Part shown: positions 15,305-24,257 of the stretch, one piece after another
How the letters are laid out: each line of letters begins with the position of its first letter
How positions within the stretch are numbered: position 1 is the stretch's first letter
Source: Campylobacterales bacterium
GTDB taxonomy: Bacteria > Campylobacterota > Campylobacteria > Campylobacterales > Nitratiruptoraceae
Assembly: GCA_027082175.1 (NCBI GenBank)
Contig: JALWIX010000106.1
Coordinates: 1 to 34,401, forward strand
Direction of reading: 5' to 3'
DNA length: 34,401 bases
The notes under the pieces: model-generated
The model's database searches: none
The model's input: only the letters and a program-made list of their open reading frames with translations
What the model was told of the DNA's origin: nothing
Made by a program: the position numbers and the translations under genes

Positions 15305-15308
15305 AAGT

Positions 15309-15764
15309 TTAGCCGCACATTTTAAGTGCGGCGATACTTTTAATCTTTTCCTCTTCAAACTTTAATAGGATCGCTTTTTTTTCATTATTTCCATTATATA
15401 TTATTACGGCATAGTCATCATCTTCAAAAACAGCCTCAATTTTTGAACAATTTTTTACGAAATCTTTTAAAAATAGAGTTTTTTCGTTATCTACACTCAA
15501 ATTTTTCATCTTTTCAACACTATCTTCATTTATACTTTTTAAAAACTCTCTACTCTTTTTGCAATTTAGTTTACTTTTATCGTTTTTGGTACTTTTAGAG
15601 TATATTTTTTCATATGTCTCATCATCTACCAAAATATACGTTATTTTTTTGCCGTCTTCAACCACCTCTTCAGAAGCAATTTTGTTTTGAAGAGTAAGTT
15701 TAATAATCTCAAATCTGCTTTTTCTTAAAAATCTTGCATATTTTCCTAAAGGAACTCTCTTCAT
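15309..15764 (-). CDS. Hypothetical protein, possible N-terminal DNA-binding helices
   Basis: I do not recognise this 151-residue protein. The first 50 residues (KYARFLRKSRFEIIKLTL, then GKKITYILVDDETYEKI) look like a short helix-turn-helix/excisionase-type fold with a beta wing. The middle is lysine- and serine-rich, and the last 50 residues (DDDYAVIIYNGNNEKKAILL) alternate hydrophobic and charged residues like a beta sheet. It follows dprA on the minus strand with a 43-bp gap. Its last seven codons (AALKMCG) are formed by the stem of a bidirectional terminator, so the C-terminus is shaped by RNA structure. ATG start with a nearby AGGA-like site (GGAGATGTC). Confidence 0.65.
   Translation of the reverse strand: MKRVPLGKYARFLRKSRFEIIKLTLQNKIASEEVVEDGKKITYILVDDETYEKIYSKSTKNDKSKLNCKKSREFLKSINEDSVEKMKNLSVDNEKTLFLKDFVKNCSKIEAVFEDDDYAVIIYNGNNEKKAILLKFEEEKIKSIAALKMCG
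15312..15332. terminator. Bidirectional GC-rich terminator between convergent genes
   Basis: GCCGCAC-ATTTTAA-GTGCGGC is a perfect 7-bp stem, unusually GC-rich for this window. T-rich sequence follows on both strands (CTTTTATTTTTT on minus, CTTTTAATCTTTT on plus). It ends the 51-residue gene on the plus strand. On the minus strand it encodes the last seven codons of the 151-residue protein. Confidence 0.7.
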
Positions 15765-15807
15765 GACATCTCCAATTAAAATTTTGTCTTAACTATTTTT
15801 CAAAATG

Positions 15808-16578
15808 TTAGCCTCTTCCTTTATATACGATTTTACCGCTAATTATCTCTATTTCTCCCATCAATTCCGCTTCAAAAATTTTTTGAGAATATTTTTTTAC
15901 CGCTTCTTCATAAGGGGGAGAACTTTTTAGATATTCGGTAAAAGAATCGCTTTTTAAGTTTAAAGTTTTAAATCTTTCACAAAATTCATCAATATCGTAA
16001 ATAGGTTCGGCCAAAGAGTTTTTTAAAAGATAGTTTGTTCCTAAACTCTCATTTGCTCTGTGAGGCAACACATATATCTTTTTTCTCTTTTTTAAGGCAA
16101 TCTCTGCGCTTCTCATAGAACCGCTGCCCATATCGGCCTCTGTTATAATCAAAAACTCTCCTAACGCCACAACCATTTCGTTTCTAACAACAAAGCTCCA
16201 CGGAGCCGGTTTAAAACCTTTCTCAAAACGGCTTATCACCAAACCCTTCTCTTCTATCTTCTTTATCAAAGATATATTTGCCGCCGGATATCTTATATCT
16301 ACTCCGCCCGGCATAACGGCTATAGTATTTTTAGCTTCGGCGCCTTTATGCGCTATAGCATCCACTCCCAAAGCCGCGCCGCTTACTATAACATATCCTC
16401 TTTGCGATAGCATTTTTGCAAGTTTAAAAGTAAACTCCTTTGTATAGTTTAATGGTCTTCTGCTTCCGACTATAGAGATTTTAGGTTTCTGTAAAATAGA
16501 GATATCCCCTTTGTAATAAATCTTATCTAAGTTTAACTCTTTAAACTCATCAATCTTTCTTGCTTCTATATCTCTCAT
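15808..16578 (-). CDS. dprA: DNA processing protein DprA
   Basis: DprA loads RecA on incoming single-stranded DNA in natural transformation. The Rossmann-like core is seen in ISIVGSRRPLNYTKEF, VIVSGAALGVDAIAHKGA, TIAVMPGGVDIRYPAAN, then SRFEKGFKPAPWSFVVRNEM, ITEADMGSGSMRSAEIA and YVLPHR. At 256 residues it lacks the N-terminal SAM-like domain of longer DprA proteins. Only a short C-terminal tail is left, which could be a reduced winged helix; this is common in epsilonproteobacteria. It lies eight bases after the DASS transporter and in the ilvC-deacetylase-dprA order known from Campylobacter. Confidence 0.92.
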   Translation of the reverse strand: MRDIEARKIDEFKELNLDKIYYKGDISILQKPKISIVGSRRPLNYTKEFTFKLAKMLSQRGYVIVSGAALGVDAIAHKGAEAKNTIAVMPGGVDIRYPAANISLIKKIEEKGLVISRFEKGFKPAPWSFVVRNEMVVALGEFLIITEADMGSGSMRSAEIALKKRKKIYVLPHRANESLGTNYLLKNSLAEPIYDIDEFCERFKTLNLKSDSFTEYLKSSPPYEEAVKKYSQKIFEAELMGEIEIISGKIVYKGRG

Positions 16579-16585
16579 AAAAAAC

Positions 16586-17923
16586 CTAAAAATAGTTGTT
16601 CCAAAAAACTATGGCTACAAGAGAGACAATAAATACTCCTATCATATTGATTATAAAACCGATTTTTGCCATCTCTTTTACTTTTATTACTCTACTAGAC
16701 ATAATAATAGCGTTTGGAGGTGTTGCGATAGGGAGCATAAAAGCGTAACTAGCGGCGATAGTCGCCGTAAACAGTAAAATCTCCGGATTTAGCGAGCTAT
16801 TTTTGGCAAATTCGTAAAATATAGGCAAAGCTATGGAGGTTAAAGCGGTATTGCTCGTTATTTCCGTCGAAAAAGAGACAAACAACGCCACTAAAAAAAG
16901 AATCAGCAACATAGGAACGCCCGAAAAGATTTCAAAGTATGAGGCCAATGAAGAAGCAAGACCGGTTTTTATAAAAGCTGTAGCTATGCTAAATCCAGCT
17001 CCAAACAAAAAAATAATTTCATAAGGTATCTCTTTAAAATCTTCCCATTTCAATATTCCCACTCCAGGCAAAAAAGGCAAAAGACCAAACAAAAGCAAAA
17101 GTATTTTCTCGTTCAATCCAAGTCCACTGTAAAACGGTTTTATAGGAGCGTTTAAAATAAGAAGTAAAACAAGAAATATTAAAATTATAGATAATTTTTT
17201 CTGCTGTGTTGTCAAAGGTGTAGTTTTGGCGCCTACTTTTGCTCCTAAAACCTCATCTTTTACGCTTCTTGAAAGAAGATAAGGAACAACTAAAAGCATT
17301 GCGGCTACGACAGGAAAAGTTAACATTATCCATTCTAAAAAAGTAGGCGCCGTTAAATTTACCTCTTCTAAAAAACCTAAAAATATTAAGTTAGGAGGAG
17401 TGCCGATTGGTGTAAAAATACCTCCTATGCTTGCGCCGTAAGCCGTGGCTATCAAAAACTTTACCTTAAGTTTTAGATTATGCGTTAAAAAAAGAGCTAT
17501 CGGCATTATCATAAGGGTAACCGTAGTATTTGATAAAAATGAGCTTAGAGCTGCGGAAGTTATAGCCAAAGAGTAAATTATCCCTTTTGGAGTATTTGGG
17601 AAAAAAGATAAAAGTTTTTGAGCGATTATTTCGTGTAGTTTTGTCTTTTGCATAGCCACTGCAAGTAAAAAACCGCCTATAAATAAAAATATGATAGGTT
17701 TAGAGTAGTTTGGAGCCACACTTTTTAACTCAACGATTCCTAATGCTGGAAAAAGTATAAGAGGAAATAAAGAGACTACTCCCAACGGAAGCCCTTCATT
17801 ACTCCATAATACCACTAAAAAGGCGACTACTCCTATTAGTTTTGCTTGAAGTGGCTCAAACACATAATAACTTAAAATAAAAAAGAGTAAAGATACGCCC
17901 GCGGCAATTAATATTTTACGCAT
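16586..17923 (-). CDS. DASS/SLC13 family anion:sodium symporter
   Basis: A 445-residue polytopic inner-membrane protein with about 11 to 12 hydrophobic segments. The family repeat signatures are both present: SNTTVTLMIMPIALF with GIFTPIGTPPNLIFLGFL in the first half, and SNTALTSIALPIFYEFA with MLPIATPPNAIIMSS in the second. These SNT and TPPN motifs bind sodium and the carboxylate or sulfate substrate. Substrate choice (C4-dicarboxylate, citrate, sulfate or phosphate) cannot be read from sequence. It lies between a polysaccharide deacetylase and dprA, a position where, from memory, Campylobacter has no such gene, so it may be an insertion into a conserved block. Confidence 0.88.
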   Translation of the reverse strand: MRKILIAAGVSLLFFILSYYVFEPLQAKLIGVVAFLVVLWSNEGLPLGVVSLFPLILFPALGIVELKSVAPNYSKPIIFLFIGGFLLAVAMQKTKLHEIIAQKLLSFFPNTPKGIIYSLAITSAALSSFLSNTTVTLMIMPIALFLTHNLKLKVKFLIATAYGASIGGIFTPIGTPPNLIFLGFLEEVNLTAPTFLEWIMLTFPVVAAMLLVVPYLLSRSVKDEVLGAKVGAKTTPLTTQQKKLSIILIFLVLLLILNAPIKPFYSGLGLNEKILLLLFGLLPFLPGVGILKWEDFKEIPYEIIFLFGAGFSIATAFIKTGLASSLASYFEIFSGVPMLLILFLVALFVSFSTEITSNTALTSIALPIFYEFAKNSSLNPEILLFTATIAASYAFMLPIATPPNAIIMSSRVIKVKEMAKIGFIINMIGVFIVSLVAIVFWNNYF

Positions 17924-17963
17924 AATTTGCCTTTATTTCTTTGGTATATTGGTGTATTTGTAT

Positions 17964-18103
17964 ATTGAGACCTCTGAAAAATTGATATTAAAAAGTGTGG
18001 GTATCGGTGTGTATGTGAGCAAAAGTACCATATTCCAACACCCACACTCACACTCACACTCACACCATTAAGTGAAATAGGTAATTTTTCAGAGCATTCA
18101 ATT
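17964..18103. repeat. Type A intergenic inverted-repeat island, copy 3 (best preserved)
   Basis: The left tip ATTGAGACCTCTGAAAAATT and right tip AATTTTTCAGAGCATTCAAT match at 17 of 20 positions as inverted repeats. Inside, GTGTGGGTATCGGTGTG faces CACACTCACACTCACAC, with tandem CACACT hexamers. It ends one base before the polysaccharide deacetylase stop and fills nearly the whole gap to the DASS gene. Confidence 0.8.
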
Positions 18104-18104
18104 A

Positions 18105-19088
18105 CTAATGTTTTATATCTAACTCATCAATATATACTAACTTCACTTCTTTTAAAATATCTTTAGACTTTTTTAAAGCTTCGATAGTTTTTGGATGAGG
18201 ATGGCCGATAGCTATGGCGTAACCTCTTTTTTTTGCAATTTTGACGGCTTTTTTTAGCTGTCCTTTTATATAATCTATATTTTGCTCATTATCTAAAAAG
18301 ACATCTCTTGCTAGATATCGTTCCCCAAACTCCTTCTCTACGGCCTCCACTTTAGTTAAGGAGGTTGTTCTGCTATCAATAAACTTTAATCCATGCTTTC
18401 GCAAAACCGTTATCAATTTTTTCATCGCCTCTTTATCGGCTGTAAACGCACTGCCAGTATGGTTGTTCAAATATTTCACATCGGGAAACCATTTTTTTAT
18501 ATATTTTATTCTATTTTCAATCTCACTGTAAGTAGAAGTGGTCAAAAGAGTTTGTGACTCCGCAGACGAAAAATTTTTAGCTTCCAATGGCAAATGAACC
18601 ATATAAAATTTAAACTCTTTAGCATATTTTGGAGTATTAGGATGCCTATTGCTTGGCGGAAACAAAGAAGGGTTTATGGGAAAACCTAACGATTTTAGCT
18701 CCTTTACTTGATAGTAAAAAGCTACATCGTCAATGATGATCGCTAGTTTAGGTTTAGAGACAAATACTTTTTGTTCTACCTCTTTTTTATCTTTAACCTC
18801 TTTATAAACATTTTGCTTATAATCTTTTATTTCAGACATATACTCTTTTAAATGCTTTTGCAGGGCTCGATTTTCCTCATTTTTTATAGTCTCTATCTTA
18901 CTTTTAGCAATCAAAGTGGCTCTCTTGTATCCTTGATCGTATCCTATTTTATAAAATACAACGCCGCTTATACCGGAAAATAACAATACTACTAAAATAA
19001 AAAAAAATATTTTTAGATTTCTAAATTGAAGAGAGATTTTTTTTGAAGTTCTTCTTTTTTGAGAGTTTCTTCTCTTTTTTTTAGCCAA
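18105..19088 (-). CDS. Divergent polysaccharide deacetylase family protein (YibQ-like)
   Basis: A 327-residue protein with a very basic N-terminus (KKKRRNSQKRRTSKK), one membrane anchor (IFFFILVVLLFSGISGVVFY), a coiled-coil linker near residues 60 to 105, and a C-terminal catalytic-like domain. That domain has KLAIIIDDVAFYYQ (DD metal motif), INPSLFPPSNRHP, YMVHLPLEAK, LNNHTGSAFTADKEAM, FIDSRTT and AIGHPHPKT. It belongs to the divergent polysaccharide deacetylase (DUF610) group, probably acting on envelope glycan. The apparent start is TTG with a weak AGAG site; no in-frame ATG lies upstream. It follows ilvC after a hairpin, the order also known in Campylobacter. Confidence 0.85.
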   Translation of the reverse strand: MAKKKRRNSQKRRTSKKISLQFRNLKIFFFILVVLLFSGISGVVFYKIGYDQGYKRATLIAKSKIETIKNEENRALQKHLKEYMSEIKDYKQNVYKEVKDKKEVEQKVFVSKPKLAIIIDDVAFYYQVKELKSLGFPINPSLFPPSNRHPNTPKYAKEFKFYMVHLPLEAKNFSSAESQTLLTTSTYSEIENRIKYIKKWFPDVKYLNNHTGSAFTADKEAMKKLITVLRKHGLKFIDSRTTSLTKVEAVEKEFGERYLARDVFLDNEQNIDYIKGQLKKAVKIAKKRGYAIAIGHPHPKTIEALKKSKDILKEVKLVYIDELDIKH

Positions 19089-19103
19089 ACTCTATTCTCA
19101 TTC

Positions 19104-19128
19104 AAACAAAGAGCAATAGCTCTTTGTT

Positions 19129-19129
<1 letters not shown>
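19104..19129 (-). terminator. Hairpin after ilvC (terminator or attenuator)
   Basis: AAACAAAGAGC-AATA-GCTCTTTGTTT is a perfect 11-bp stem with a tetraloop that reaches the ilvC stop codon. In the minus direction the U-tract is short (TTTG). Termination may thus be partial, lowering but not stopping expression of the polysaccharide deacetylase. Confidence 0.6.
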
Positions 19130-20235
<1,106 letters not shown>

Positions 20236-20287
20236 TTAATTATACGTAGTAAATCGTTCAATTTGGAAAATCAGACATAGGAAAAAA

Positions 20288-22240
20288 ATGAAAGAGTTAA
20301 TGATAAAACTTCTAAATGGTATTTTAAAAAAAGATATTTCCCGAAGCGACTGGCCTTTGGTAGACGAACTTATAAAACTTAAAATCGTAAAAAATGACGG
20401 AAAAGTTTTAAAAATAAGTTCTAAATACAGAGTGGGGAAAGTAGATATCTCCAGAAACGGAACCGGATATCTAGAGCAAATCGGCATTAAAGCAAAAGAC
20501 CTTTTGATAGAACCAGAACATCTAAACGGCGCCGCCAAAGGGGATTTGGTTATAGCAAAAAGGATATTTAAATCAAAAGGAAGACCTTCGGCTAAGGTTG
20601 TTTTTATAGTTCAAAAAGCGTTTAAATTTAGCGTAGGGGTATTTGACGCCGAAAAACTACAGTTTTTAAATATAAAAACCGCCCTACCGCTTGCTGTTAA
20701 AGCTTCAAAAAAATCTTTAAAAAAACTCCCTGATAATACAGTGGCGAAAATAGACAACGAGCATCAGGTAATCAGTGAAATTTTAGGTGTTTTGGATGAT
20801 CCAAAAGTTGATGAAAAAATCTCTTTGGCTCTATACAATAAAAAAGAGGAGTTTTCGCCTGAAGCCGAACTTGAAGCAAAAGCGTATCCCGACTATATAG
20901 AACCTGAACTCTATCCTGATAGGGTTGATCTCTCGCATCTGCCATTTTGCACTATTGATCCCGCAACAGCAAAAGACCACGACGACGCGATATATTTCGA
21001 CGTAAAAGAGAACGCTCTATACGTAGCTATCGCGGATGTAAGCGAATATGTGACAATGTACGGACCTATAGATAAGGAAGCGAAAGAGAGAGGATTTTCA
21101 ATCTATTTTCCCCATAAATCAATACCCATGCTGCCAAGAGCGTTAAGCGAAGGAATATGCTCTTTAAAGCCGGAGGTTTTAAGACTTTCATTTGTGTGCA
21201 AAATAACACTAGATGAAAATTTAGAACCAAAAAACGAGGAGTTTTTTGAAGCGATAATAAAATCTAGAAGAAAATATAGCTATGACAGAGTCGATGAGTT
21301 TTTAGATGGAAAATTTGATAATTTAGACGAAACAGACAAAGAAATTTTGGAGTTTCTGCTTCCTCTTTATAAAATCACTTCCAAAATAAGAGAAAAAAGG
21401 CTTCAAAAAGGATATGAGTTTTCAAATCCCGAAATAAGAATGGAGTTAGACGATAACCACAATCTAATCGCCACACATATCGAAACAGAAACGCCGTCCC
21501 ATGCGCTTATAGAAGATTGTATGCTTTTGGCCAATAAAGCCGCCGCTAAAATGTTCGAATACGGGATCTTTAGAACGCATGAAGAGCCTAGTCTAGAAAA
21601 AATCGAAGAACTTTTAAATGAACTGGCAACCATTGGAATTTTCACAAAAGAGTTCAAATCGCTACACTCTCTGTTTTTGTCGATTCAAGAACAGGCAAAA
21701 GAGAAAAATATCAAACAATATGTTGACAAACTTTTAATAAGAACGCAAAAACAGGCGGCTTATACGGCCGAAAATATAGGCCATTTCGGTCTAGGTTTTG
21801 AAGCTTATACCCATTTTACCTCTCCTATTAGAAGGTATTCAGATCTTACGCTTCATAGGCTTTTAAAAGCTATCTTAAAAAACGATAAAAAACGATTGGA
21901 TTTTATTATGAGAAACATTGAACCGCTTACGGTTAAAATAAGCGAACTAGAGCGTGAAGCCGCAAAAGTAGAGTGGGATTTTATGGATAGAAAATTTGCT
22001 AGATGGGCTAAAGAAAATATCAAAAAAGAGTTTTTTGCTATAGTTACCGATCCGGAATCAACGCCTATTGCGCTAATTGAAGACAAAATAGCTGGAGCTA
22101 GAGTATTTTTACCAAAAGAAGATGTGGAACTTTTTGATAAAGTATATGTTGAAATTATAGATGCCGATACCGCCACTACAAAAATTATAGGGAAAATTAC
22201 AAGAAGGGTTGAAGAGGATTCATCAATTATTATAAATTGA
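20288..22240 (+). CDS. rnr: Ribonuclease R (RNB family 3'-5' exoribonuclease)
   Basis: RNase R degrades structured RNA from the 3' end. The 650-residue protein has an N-terminal cold-shock-like region (KVDISRNGTGYLEQIG) and a large RNB catalytic domain. Key motifs are CTIDPATAKDHDDAIYFD with the metal aspartates, YVAIADVSEYV, SIYFPHKSIPMLPRALSEGI, CSLKPEVLRLSFVCKI and YTHFTSPIRRYSDLTLHR. The C-terminal S1-like domain seems short or diverged, ending SSIIIN. It is shorter than E. coli RNase R (about 810 residues), as in other epsilonproteobacteria. Its TGA stop lies inside the left tip of a type A repeat. holA follows on the same strand. Confidence 0.93.
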   Translation: MKELMIKLLNGILKKDISRSDWPLVDELIKLKIVKNDGKVLKISSKYRVGKVDISRNGTGYLEQIGIKAKDLLIEPEHLNGAAKGDLVIAKRIFKSKGRPSAKVVFIVQKAFKFSVGVFDAEKLQFLNIKTALPLAVKASKKSLKKLPDNTVAKIDNEHQVISEILGVLDDPKVDEKISLALYNKKEEFSPEAELEAKAYPDYIEPELYPDRVDLSHLPFCTIDPATAKDHDDAIYFDVKENALYVAIADVSEYVTMYGPIDKEAKERGFSIYFPHKSIPMLPRALSEGICSLKPEVLRLSFVCKITLDENLEPKNEEFFEAIIKSRRKYSYDRVDEFLDGKFDNLDETDKEILEFLLPLYKITSKIREKRLQKGYEFSNPEIRMELDDNHNLIATHIETETPSHALIEDCMLLANKAAAKMFEYGIFRTHEEPSLEKIEELLNELATIGIFTKEFKSLHSLFLSIQEQAKEKNIKQYVDKLLIRTQKQAAYTAENIGHFGLGFEAYTHFTSPIRRYSDLTLHRLLKAILKNDKKRLDFIMRNIEPLTVKISELEREAAKVEWDFMDRKFARWAKENIKKEFFAIVTDPESTPIALIEDKIAGARVFLPKEDVELFDKVYVEIIDADTATTKIIGKITRRVEEDSSIIIN

Positions 22241-22319
22241 GACCTCTGAAAAATTACAAATTTAACAGAAAATTTCAACTCGCCTGAGTGAAATTTGGCA
22301 ATTTTTCAGAGCATTCCAT
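22236..22319. repeat. Type A intergenic inverted-repeat island, copy 4 (compact, different core)
   Basis: Same tips as copy 3 (left ATTGAGACCTCTGAAAAATT, right AATTTTTCAGAGCATTCCAT), but the core lacks the GTGTGAGTG units. Instead AAATTTCAACTC, GCCT and GAGTGAAATTT form a tight hairpin with one bulged base. The element supplies the rnr TGA. It also contains the GTG (22288) that the ORF track takes as the holA start. Confidence 0.8.
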
Positions 22320-22347
22320 AGGAAAATTAAATAAACAAAGGCGACTT

Positions 22348-23325
22348 ATGTACAAAAAAGCCCTAGACGAGCTTTTAAACAAAGGATACAATCTAAAATC
22401 TATACTGCTTTATGGCGAAGAGCCTTTTTATATAAAGGAGTACTCTAACAAAATTGCCCAACTACTCTCTCCCGATAAAGATAACAGATTGGTTTACTAT
22501 TTTGACGAATACAGTTTCGAGGGAGCAAAAAACTATCTTTCTCAATCGTCTTTATTTGGAGATACCAATCTTTTAATCATTAAACATGAAAAATCGTTGC
22601 CAAAAAACGAACTTGATACTTTAATAGATATTTGCAACAAAAACGAAAACAGTTTTTTTATATTTGAACTCTACTCAAGCGATGCAAAAAAAGCGGAAAA
22701 ATCGTTTGATAAGAAAAAAAGAGCTCAAAGCGTCAGATTTTTTAAGGCAACTCTCTCTGAAGCACAAGCCATACTTTCTGACTTTGCGCAAAAAAAAGGG
22801 ATAGATATAGACAACTACTCTCTTAACCATCTTCTTTTATGGCTTGATATAAATATAGAGTTGGCTTTGAAAGAACTTGAAAAATTGTCAATAAATAAAG
22901 AAAAAATAGGCTCAAAGGAGATAGATGAACTTGTCTATCCTCTTAATACCATCAATCTTGAAAAATTTTATATTGATCTTTTAAATAAAAAGCCTATTTT
23001 AAAAATTTTAAAAAAGTTAGAAGAGGAAGAGATAAACGAAATTAGAGTAATTTTGGGCTTGGAAAATTTTTTACGGCAACTTTTTATGTTTCATTCATAC
23101 ATTAAACTTAACGGCAGATTTGATTCACGCGAGGTTTTGGGATATAAACTTCCACCTCAGATCGAAAAAGAGAGGGTGCAGTTGGCTATAAAACTAAAAG
23201 AACAAAATTTTTTGGATATTTTTAAAGCTCTTCAAGATAGTGAACTCACCATAAAAAGCGTTTCCAATATAGAAAAAAAGAGTTTTTTGTTTTCTTCTTT
23301 AATAAAAATACAAGCTTTATTATGA
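22348..23325 (+). CDS. holA: DNA polymerase III delta subunit
   Basis: HolA is the clamp-loader delta wrench that opens the beta clamp. The N-terminus SILLYGEEPFYIKEYSNKI matches the HolA xFLLYGxExFLIxE pattern. FFIFELYSSDAKKAEKSF and an all-helical C-terminal collar (LEKFYIDLLNKKPILKIL, GLENFLRQLFMFHSYI) follow. The ORF track begins at a GTG inside a repeat element. I place the start at ATG 22348, preceded by AAAGG at seven bases and giving MYKKALDELL, hence 325 residues. The sequence diverges strongly from E. coli HolA, as usual in this phylum. The rnr-holA linkage is known from Campylobacter. Confidence 0.87.
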   Translation: MYKKALDELLNKGYNLKSILLYGEEPFYIKEYSNKIAQLLSPDKDNRLVYYFDEYSFEGAKNYLSQSSLFGDTNLLIIKHEKSLPKNELDTLIDICNKNENSFFIFELYSSDAKKAEKSFDKKKRAQSVRFFKATLSEAQAILSDFAQKKGIDIDNYSLNHLLLWLDINIELALKELEKLSINKEKIGSKEIDELVYPLNTINLEKFYIDLLNKKPILKILKKLEEEEINEIRVILGLENFLRQLFMFHSYIKLNGRFDSREVLGYKLPPQIEKERVQLAIKLKEQNFLDIFKALQDSELTIKSVSNIEKKSFLFSSLIKIQALL

Positions 23326-23338
23326 TATCATCAGCGCC

Positions 23339-23397
23339 TATTTTAGAGCAATCTAAAATAACCTTGCCGGCTTTGCCGGATATATAGCCAAAAGGAG
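23339..23397 (+). promoter_or_regulatory. Structured rpsF leader, candidate S6:S18 autoregulatory element
   Basis: TATTTTAGA-GCAA-TCTAAAATA is a perfect 9-bp stem closed by a GNRA tetraloop. A second hairpin, CCGGC-TTT-GCCGG, follows. CCTT (23362-23365) can pair with the AAGG of the Shine-Dalgarno stretch AAAGGAG, enclosing the second hairpin and hiding the site. Known S6:S18 leader RNAs expose CCG near a stem, and CCG is present here. A -10-like TATGAT (23321-23326) overlaps the holA stop. Confidence 0.45.
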
Positions 23398-23402
23398 AAA
23401 AG

Positions 23403-23768
23403 ATGAGATATTACGAAACACTTTTCGTGTTAAAGCCTACTCTTACGGAAGAAGAGACTCAGGCAAGATTTAACTTCATAAAAGAAGTTATAGAAAAAAA
23501 TGGCGGAGAAGTAAGCGCATATGAGGACTATGGTGTCAGAAAGCTTGCTTATCCTATACAGAAGTTTGAGAGAGGACACTACTTTGTCATATACTTCAAA
23601 GCTCCTTCGCAAACTGTTAGAGAACTTGAGAGAATCTACAGAATCACGGAAGATGTTATAAGATTTTTGACTATCAAATATGAAACTAAAAAAGATATAG
23701 CGGCTTGGGAAAAAATGGTTCAAAAAGCGCAAAAGCAGACTAAAGCAACTGAAGAAGCATCCGAATAA
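23403..23768 (+). CDS. rpsF: 30S ribosomal protein S6
   Basis: S6 binds 16S rRNA as a dimer with S18. The 121-residue protein begins [18 protein letters not shown]. It has the family blocks [19 protein letters not shown] and [18 protein letters not shown], ending in a short charged extension ([12 protein letters not shown]). A strong AAAGGAG site precedes it, possibly masked by the leader structure. It forms the standard rpsF-ssb-rpsR operon with gaps of 11 and 13 bp, ended by a clear terminator. Confidence 0.97.
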   Translation: MRYYETLFVLKPTLTEEETQARFNFIKEVIEKNGGEVSAYEDYGVRKLAYPIQKFERGHYFVIYFKAPSQTVRELERIYRITEDVIRFLTIKYETKKDIAAWEKMVQKAQKQTKATEEASE

Positions 23769-23779
23769 CAGGAAACAAC

Positions 23780-24244
23780 ATGTATAACAGAGTCGTACTG
23801 CTCGGAAATCTCACAAGAGATATAGAGCTTAGATATACCCAAAACGGCACGGCTATAGCAAAAACGGCCATAGCTACCAATAGAAGATTTAAAACCCAAA
23901 CCGGAGAACAAAAAGAGGAGGTCTGTTTTATAGACATCACTCTTTTTGGCAGGGCTGCGGAGATAGCCAATCAGTACCTATCTAAAGGAAGAAAAGTTCT
24001 TATAGAGGGAAGACTTGTTTTCGAGCAGTGGGTTGACTCTTCCGGACAAAAAAGAAGCAAACACTCGATTGCCGTGGATAACTTGCAGATGATAGGGGGA
24101 AGAGAAGAACAGGCAATAAGCCCTATCGCTGAACCGACTTCAGAAATCAACAACCAAAAACCGGTTCAAAGCGAGTACCAAAAGACGGCTTCTAAACCGG
24201 AAATACCGGAAATCGATATTGAAGATGACGAAATACCATTTTAG
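23780..24244 (+). CDS. ssb: Single-stranded DNA-binding protein
   Basis: SSB coats single-stranded DNA in replication, repair and transformation. The 154 residues carry the OB fold (MYNRVVLLGNLTRDIELRYT, VCFIDITLFGRAAEIANQYL, KGRKVLIEGRLVFEQWVD) and a proline/glutamine-rich linker. The conserved acidic tip DIEDDEIPF recruits partner proteins. Size and domain layout are normal. It lies between the S6 and S18 genes, so its level is tied to ribosomal protein transcription. Confidence 0.97.
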   Translation: MYNRVVLLGNLTRDIELRYTQNGTAIAKTAIATNRRFKTQTGEQKEEVCFIDITLFGRAAEIANQYLSKGRKVLIEGRLVFEQWVDSSGQKRSKHSIAVDNLQMIGGREEQAISPIAEPTSEINNQKPVQSEYQKTASKPEIPEIDIEDDEIPF

Positions 24245-24257
24245 TTAGGAGATAATT

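Noticed and set aside
2160-18103. GTGTGAGTG/CACACTCAC tandem units considered as CRISPR-like or coding repeats.
   Set aside because: Units are about 6 bp without spacers, arranged as inverted arms, and contain no sustained reading frame.
21853-22278. A 141-residue minus-strand ORF over the rnr 3' end.
   Set aside because: Antisense to the conserved RNase R C-terminus; serine- and phenylalanine-rich shadow composition.
22288-22347. GTG-initiated N-terminal 20-residue extension of HolA in the ORF track.
   Set aside because: It is translated repeat sequence; a better ATG with AAAGG lies at 22348.
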